DNA of 64,000 nt from Erodium maritimum (taxonomy: Eukaryota > Streptophyta > Magnoliopsida > Geraniales > Geraniaceae), in the NCBI GenBank assembly GCA_963921825.1, contig OY997588.1, positions 123,996,715 to 124,060,714 on the forward strand. Direction: 5' to 3'. Below are positions 57,288 to 64,000 of this stretch, in pieces; the first letter of the stretch is position 1, and the number at the start of each line of letters is the position of its first letter. A program made the position numbers and the translations under genes. Below the pieces are notes generated by a model that made no database searches, was not told the DNA's origin, and saw nothing but the letters and a program-made list of their open reading frames with translations.

Positions 57288-58175
57288 GCTTTGGGGCGAC
57301 TGTAGTTCATCAGTTGGATGGCTCTGCGATCCGGATTGATTGGGGCAATCCCCATGTTCGTTTGGATTTTGCGCTGTTGCCGTACTCCAGTAATCTTTCC
57401 TGGCGAGTTTTTGATTTATTTTCTCTTAATCCGGGCGGGATAATTGCTTCCGCGATTCTTGAGATTGAGTATATGAAGCTTTCGAATTCAAATCTTGGGA
57501 TGATTGAGTGTTGTTCGGAGGTTGACGATGACTCGGTTACGAGCGTTGAACTGTGCGGGTCTGTTTCTTTGGAAAAGTCTCTCAGGCCCAAGTGTATGGG
57601 CCCAACGTGAAGGTGGATGTTTTGGGTGGGCCTGACTAGGCTATTGGATTAGTTTTAGCTTTGGGCCCAATTCCGAATCAGTCCAGTGGGTCTATTGGTA
57701 TTGTAGCAGCAGGCCCTGATCCGATCGTTGAGGGTGTTAAAGCTGTCTCGATAGTTGAGGGCCCGTTGACCATTGAGCAGGATTCGGCCAAGGAGTCTTC
57801 GTGGAAGGCTGCTTTGCTTCACCAGTCGCCCCGTTTGGGTCGTTAAGCGAAGAAGCCTTCGTTAGGGTTTGACACTGTTCATAGGCCAGTTACTCATTCC
57901 TTTAGTCGTGAAGGTGTTATTCAAAACGTTCCCCCTGATGCGGAGATGTGGACCAAATTGGATGATAAGGCTTACGAGGATCTCAGAGTTATACCTGGTC
58001 GGTAGGCTTCAGGTCTTTCGGTCGTGTCGTCTTTTGTTTTTCTTTTTAAAGGGTTAGCACCTTTAACTCCATTGTGGGAGCTCCTTTTGTAATTATTATC
58101 CCGGTCTTTGATTGTTGATTGCTTCCTTCCTCGGAAGTGTTTATTTAATAAATTTCTGAGTTGATCGAAAAAAGA
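57288..58175 (+). mobile_element. 5'-truncated LINE-type insertion, 0.9 kb, TSD 17 bp
   Basis: The 17-bp duplication aagaagaagaaaagtaa is at 57271-57287 and 58176-58192. The plus strand ends aataaatttctgagttgatc followed by an A-rich run that merges into the duplication. Plus frames at 57314-57610 and 57661-57846, separated by a stop, are Pro/Val/Ser-rich and look like the C-terminal part of LINE ORF1. Because the duplicated site is a simple GAA run, part of its length could be chance. Confidence 0.7.
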
Positions 58176-58192
58176 AGAAGAAGAAAAGTAAT

Positions 58193-58904
58193 ATTTACAA
58201 AAATAAAATAAAAATTAAAACGAAATAAGAGAAAGAAAGAACTCCATGTCACCTCATTGTACTAAAGTCAAACATCAAATCATAACCCACATATATAAAA
58301 CGTATCAAATAGTAATATGTTTCACCTTATTAATTCTCAAAATATATATCAAAATCTGTTAAGTGTGACTAACGCCGTGAAATACCAGTCACATGCTTGT
58401 CACGTGCTCTAAAACTTTTCTAAAATGGAAACTTCAACTTTTCGTTTATTTTCAAATCACAACTTCAAGTTTTCGTTTATTGTCAAATCATAACCATTAA
58501 CTATCAACTTTCTGTTACTCATTTAACAGCCATTAGACTTGCACATAAAATGGAATAGTTACTTGCCAACGTTATTACATGATAATTTATATTTGTTTAG
58601 ACATGATTTAGCAATAAACAAAAGATGTGTCTACAGTAACCCTTAAGAGAAATTCTTCATTAAAAAAGTAAAAGAAAAAGTAATTGAGGACCAGTCACGC
58701 CACTTGCATAGGCAGTCGCTAGACTTGCTCTCCTCGTTAACGTCCCCATTCTGTCCATCTCATCGATTATAAATCCGCCGCAATTTAGGTGGAATTTTCC
58801 GGTGACCTCCTTGTTTCTGACAATCAGATCGCACAAAATTGATCTGAAATTCCAACCGGCACAATCGGTAATGAAGTGAAGAAACGAAGGATTCGGAGCC
58901 AGAA
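58193..58904 (+). promoter_or_regulatory. Upstream region of the SCAI gene
   Basis: AT-rich, with no other gene. A tataaat at 58768-58774 lies 131 bp before the start codon at 58905 and is the best TATA candidate. Two tandem phrases cttcaacttttcgtttatt and cttcaagttttcgtttatt occur at 58431 and 58464. The promoter is not otherwise resolvable by eye. Confidence 0.35.
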
Positions 58905-61900
58905 ATGTCGCAGCCAAATCACGGCAGCAGCAATATTCCGGTGAACGAAGTGTACTGGTCTCTGGTCGAGAAAGCTGACAGGAAGTTCTCCAAAATTAGA
59001 GATTTTCCCTATTACCAGCGCAACAGGTTTGTTGCCCTCCGTTTGGTTGCCCAGAAAATGTGAATCAATTTGTGACTCTACTGTCTAGGGCAGCTTCGCG
59101 GAGTCGACATTCATTTTCTAATATTTTCCAGATCGTGCTATATATAAACAAGCATTCCAATACATATTTATCGGTGTGAACATCTAGGGAATTGTTTGCA
59201 ACTGAGTAATGGTGTCACTGTAGTTTATGGAATTCCAGTTTCTTTCCTGCCTTTTTTTTCCTCAGAAACCAAACAGTGCAGTGTAATCACGCTATAGGAA
59301 AAACTATATTTAGTTTAATAACCATTAGAGGCTTATTCAAAGCTTATAGGACAAGTTTGTAAAGTAGTTTCCTAGAAGTATAATTTTGTCATGTGATTCC
59401 ATCTGGTTCAATTTAGTTGGATCAGTGGCTGCTACTGAACTTGCAATTGTTTTCCCAAACACAATACATATCCCCAACTACTCAGCACATTTGATTTTGT
59501 GTTTTTCAAAATTGATCTGTGCGTTTCTCTTTAAAGTAGTATGCAATGTTGTAAGTATTTTGTTCTGTACTATTTTAGGTATGATACCTACTTCTCTAAG
59601 GTATTCAAGGTCTACACACAGCTGTGGAAGTTTCAGCAAGAAAATAGGCAGAAATTGGTAGATGCAGGACTCAAGAGATGGGAAATTGGTGAGATCGCCT
59701 CGCGAATTGGACAGCTTTATTTTGGGCAGTATATGCGGACAAGTGAGGCAAATTATTTGTTAGAGTCATATGTATTCTATGAAGCAATATTAACTCGGGA
59801 GTACTTTAGAGAGGGACTGCTTCAGGATCACAATCTCGCAAACAAACAGTTGAGATTTCTTGCTCGGTTCCTGATGGTGTGTTTGGTTCTAAACCGACGA
59901 GAAATGGCTCATCAGTTAGCCAGTCAGCTCAGAATGTTAGTTGATGAGTGCAAGAGGGCATTTCAGGTATTTTGCTTGTTATCCATCTAATAGGACCGGT
60001 GTTTGGGAAGTATCAATTTGATTGCTATTGTTGGGTGTGGTAATTTAGTGTGTATCTCATTCTAAAGATGATGTTTTCTTCTCATGGAAACCATTTTGCA
60101 TGATTGCTTATTAGGTTCGTTTTCAATGGATACTTGATAAAATAGGAAACATGTCATACATGAACCTAAAATGTGTACCATATTCTGTAATCATAGTTAG
60201 AATGTGGAAAACCTATGTGTATACTTTATTTTATTTTCAATTATAAAAGTTGAAATTTTCTCATAAAATGGACATCATCATCAAAAACAATGTAAAGCAT
60301 CAGTACGGTGTCTTCTTACAAAATCATGTTTGCATGTCTTTAACTGTACCTGTGGTGATAGTTTGTATTTCTTAATGGAATCATTTCTGGTGAAGTACAA
60401 TGTACTTCTTTCCAAAAAAATTGTCTGAGATTTTACACTTCAATACATCCCTTCACGTGTAACGTTTGACTTCTACACTTGGGCCATAAACACATGCATA
60501 TGGACTGGAAAACACCAATCATGGCTCTGATATTATGCAGAATTTTAAATCAAGCTATATATTTCGGGTTGTCAACCTTAATAGTTGAGTTTGTCTCATC
60601 CCTTTATCTGTACCTCTTTTTTCTATTTTTATTCAATGCAAGACTTTATATTTGAACAAGTGGCAATGCTGGACACAATCAATTCATTACACATGATATA
60701 TTCAAGGAGCCCTTTTTTGTCTGTCTATTTCATGGCCGTAGATATTCCTTAACATACTTTGCTTCTATACACGGATTCAATGATAACCTTCAGATGGTTT
60801 TGTTTCCAGGAAACTGATTTTAAGGAATGGAAGGTGGTGGTACAGGAAATAATTAGGTTTTTGAAAGCTGATGCAGCTTTTATGAATATCAGGCCTTTGA
60901 GATATAGTCTCGTGCTGGACCCTCATCCAGATTCACTACCTCGTGCTGCCACATGCTCTATGAAGCGGCACTTAAGATTAAGAGATGCTATACTAAGCAG
61001 CTTTCATCACAATGAGGTTGGATGTCAATGTTTCTCTTGCAGTAATAGGAACACTTATCATTTATGATAACTTGTTTTCCCTTATGTCTTATATGATGTA
61101 TTGTTGTGGAATCTTAGTGTTACCTCTTTCCTCTCTTGATCAGGTCAAATTTTCGGAACTCACTCTTGACACCTTCAGGATGCTTCAGAGTTTGGAATGG
61201 GAACCAAGTGGCTCATTTTACCAATCAAGTGGTACTAAAACTGGTCAGAATGGGGGGCCAGGGCCTAGCGGTGTCAACCACTCCCAGGATATTGTTGATC
61301 CTACTTTGCCTCCTAACCCGAGGAAGGCTATCTTATATCGTCCCTCTGTGACACATCTAATAGCAGTGAGTATGATGTGATGCACTAATTTAGAAAATCT
61401 AATTCTAGATTTTTTTTTTGTCTCTTTTATAAGGCTGGTGTTAGGTTTTAGGATATCCAAGTTAGATCTTAGTTTCCTTTTCCTGTATATGTTTGACTGG
61501 AAAAGGATGTAATTATGCTGAAAGTGTCTTCTTTGGCCTTTATTTTCATAGTCTCATTATCTACCTTTGTGTTGGAATTTGTTCCAATGTTAATAGAATT
61601 GTAAATAGATATTTGTAGTTTCTTCTAATGTGCATGATATTCAATATTTTGTTAATGATTCTGAAGAGCTCTTTGACATTACATGTCCAAGTTCCTTAAA
61701 GTATTGTAATCATTTATGTTTCATCTTCTTTTCTTATGTTTTTCTTGTACCTTATTTTAGGCTTTTTTTCGTAATGTAATTGAAAGCATTATGATTCTTT
61801 AGTAGTAGTTAGTGATGATATATAGGAGTTAGTTACTTGTTTTAAGATGAATTTCTGTAATATATCCCATTTTCAAGGTAATCAAGGTTTGTGGTTCTTT

Positions 61901-64000
61901 CTTGATAATTCACTCACTATAGACTGGATAATTGGTGAAATTATTATAAATATCTTTGTACTTCATATTTTTGTTGATTAACAATTTGAATTATAGATTA
62001 TGAATATTATGTAATTATGGAGTGCACAAAACTTGCATATTGGTGTCAGTGCAGCTGCAAACTTGTACTAATTTAGAAACAACAGATTTTTATATATTAA
62101 AGAAATTGTATTAAGGACATATATTTTTGAGCTCTGCTTACATACTATTGCAAAAAGAATCTCTCTCGCTCTCATCTTTTGTTTTTTTTTGGATAAGAAA
62201 GTGCATTTGTTTTACCATACTGGTGATAATACTTCATATGGAATGCCCAATATGCTGGTCTCTTTTCTCGATTGTGACTATAAGAAGCAGATACTCATGC
62301 CTACTTATTGTTGATTTTATGTTTGCTTATATCTAGACTTAAATTACATTTTCCTCTTTATGCAAGATATATTGCAACCATAGCATGCTTTCACTTCTCT
62401 GAAACAATACCTGTTCATGTTTTATGCTCATTTAGATTGCATAACGTTGTATGTCGGTGGGTTTCCCTTGGCAGGTTCTGGCCACAATCTGTGAGGAGTT
62501 GCCTTCGGATGGAGTTCTCTTTATCTATTTGTCAGCTTCAGGTTATATATAAATTTTTTTCTTTTTATTTTTCAGATTTTTTCCCTGCTTATTACTAATA
62601 ATAATTTTTGCAGGAAGAGGTGGGCGTACTATTTCATTTCCATCCGCTTCTGAAGCTTGTGTTGGAACTGTGGAGAACACAGTCATGGATTCTGAATCAC
62701 ATACCAGCTGTTCTGGTCTTACCTCTTCCTTTTCATTTAGCTCCCTACATGATAGCCTCAATCCTTCTCTGCGAAGTAAAGGAGATTGTGTTTCTAATCA
62801 TAGTGGTTGCTTACAATTTGGCAGTCGCGGAAATGAAGGTACTCCATAACTAGTTCAAATTTGGTGATCGTCATCTTGTGTACAATGCTCTTGTTGCATA
62901 TATATACCAATATTCTCAGCGCTGTGAAGTGTTTTTGCTAACACCGCATAACCCCCTTTTCAGGAATAAACTGCATTTATCCTTGTGACTTGATTCCATT
63001 TACAAGAAAGCCACTTTTTCTAATCATTGATAGTGACAGCAGCGAGGCATTCAGGGCAAGTTTATTAACTCTGTACCCTTTATTCTGAATTCATCATAAT
63101 TACATATAGCAGTACATCTAGACCCTTTCTGGCATATCAGTGCAGTGTTAGGCTGAAAAAAAGGCAAAGAAATGAACATATAAGGAAGATTCTAGTTTTT
63201 TGACAAAAAACTATTTGATAAACTTGTTGAACTGAGGTCAGAAATTATAGGAAATTTGAAATAATTAAAGGTTTTTTGGAATGTGTCGTAAGGTCTTTTT
63301 TATATCATCATAAGTAACTAAATTCTTCTTAGATCTATTTAAATCCAAAAAACAAGTTTATGAAGGCCATAAAATTTCTGCAGTAGTTGAGTCATTTACC
63401 AGTGCTACCTTTTGTTTTGTTTTGTCCCTCTTTTTAAAACTTGCATGTAATATTCTCAGATAATTAAGTGTTGATTTGAGAATTATTTGAACTTACGAGT
63501 TACGGTATGTGAAATTTTCATGGTGGTTCAGTTCTAGTTCCATTAATTTTGAAAGACGGCTTTAATCTTGGTCCTACACCTACATCAGTTGCGAATCTCA
63601 TATGAAAGGTAATCGTTCTTATATACATGCAGACAATATGTGGAGCAGAGAAAGGAGAGTCTGCCGCAATGCTCCTGTCTCCAAGTTCCTCACCTCCTAC
63701 ACTTTCTGCTGATTACTCTCGTCAACCAAGTGGAAGCCTATTTACCATTTTCCTCACAGCACCATTGCAGGCTTTCTGTCTGTTGCTTGGTTTTTCTGGT
63801 TCTGATATTGAAAATGTAAGGCCCACGAAATCCATTCAGCTTGTAGTTTCTTATGTAGTTTAGTGAATTTATACTGATAGAATCCTTCAGGAGACATATA
63901 ACAAGGCCCAGGAGCTACTTGCCTCATCATTAAATGAGTTGGGAGTGATTTTGGCGACAGCAGACACCCTTGACCTTGTTTGGGCACAAACTCTAAGTGA
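58905..64000 (+). CDS. SCAI/UPF0682 family protein, first nine exons (3' end outside window)
   Basis: Homologue of SCAI, a nuclear cofactor that in mammals represses MRTF/SRF transcription and takes part in double-strand-break repair with 53BP1; the plant role is not established. Exons: 58905-59026, 59579-59966, 60810-61016, 61144-61365, 62475-62541, 62614-62838, 62964-63055, 63633-63815, 63891 to the window end, in frame for about 538 codons. Conserved stretches: ETNYL-like SEANYLLESYVFYEAI, GLKRWEIGEIASRIGQLYFG, VKFSELTLDTFRMLQSLEWE, PFTRKPLFLIIDSDSS, and GSLFTIFLTAPLQAF. All introns are GT-AG except 63056-63632, which starts GCAAGT. The start ATG gives MSQPNHGSSNIPVNEVYWSL. Exon 6 encodes a Ser-rich insert not obvious in animal SCAI. 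Compared with human SCAI (about 600 aa), roughly the last tenth is missing here. Confidence 0.93.

Noticed and set aside
58660-58917. 85-codon minus-strand frame
   Set aside because: Covers the SCAI promoter and start codon on the opposite strand and shows no domain.
1-64000. CRISPR arrays, bacterial operons, rRNA genes
   Set aside because: None present; the tandem arrays have no constant-length unique spacers and lie inside LTRs or spacers of plant nuclear DNA.

Overview
This is nuclear DNA from a flowering plant, most likely a eudicot. The evidence is spliced plant-type genes (a non-specific phospholipase C, an ATL RING-H2 ligase and a plant SCAI homologue), AT-rich spacers with AAT and TA microsatellites, and a heavy load of Ty3/gypsy LTRs, LINE-type insertions, PIF/Harbinger remains and long-inverted-repeat elements. 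Only three host genes are visible in 64 kb, so this is a gene-poor, repeat-rich region. I cannot name the species.

Layout. 1-9045: a Ty3/gypsy LTR element whose 5' LTR is cut by the window edge. It has a primer-binding site for initiator tRNA-Met, short pol relics, a nested solo LTR (4187-6929, TSD tgtgg) and, unexpectedly, a 45-bp copy of the 5' part of initiator tRNA-Met (2589-2633). 9046-13132: unresolved sequence and a foldback element. 13526-15520 (-): intact four-exon non-specific phospholipase C gene. 15.7-25.7 kb: AT-rich spacer, a 2.2-kb LINE-type insertion carrying an RRM ORF1 (20279-22466), LINE tail fragments with long G runs, and a truncated LTR. 26457-29289: solo LTR with TSD tggcc. 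30.3-36.9 kb: three poly(A)-tailed LINE-type insertions, each with a clear target-site duplication; two are about 2.4 kb and carry only a DUF4283/zinc-knuckle ORF1. 37753-40377: another solo LTR. 40.7-43.6 kb: two long-inverted-repeat DNA elements. 45.9-47.8 kb: decayed RRM-type LINE. 47857-48408 (-): intact intronless ATL RING-H2 gene. 49.8-57.1 kb: broken PIF/Harbinger material, split by a truncated gypsy LTR and followed by a copia fragment. 57288-58175: 5'-truncated LINE with TSD. 58905-64000 (+): the first nine exons of a SCAI/UPF0682 gene that runs off the window.

The three host genes show no sign of forming a pathway: one acts in lipid hydrolysis, one in ubiquitination and one belongs to a family of nuclear cofactors. 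The main interest is in the repeats. They include the tRNA segment inside a retroelement primed by the same tRNA, a set of LINE derivatives that keep ORF1 and tail but no reverse transcriptase, a GC-AG intron in the SCAI gene, and a perfect 17-bp hairpin where part of a Harbinger transposase is missing. All family names come from recognising motifs by eye; no database search was run.
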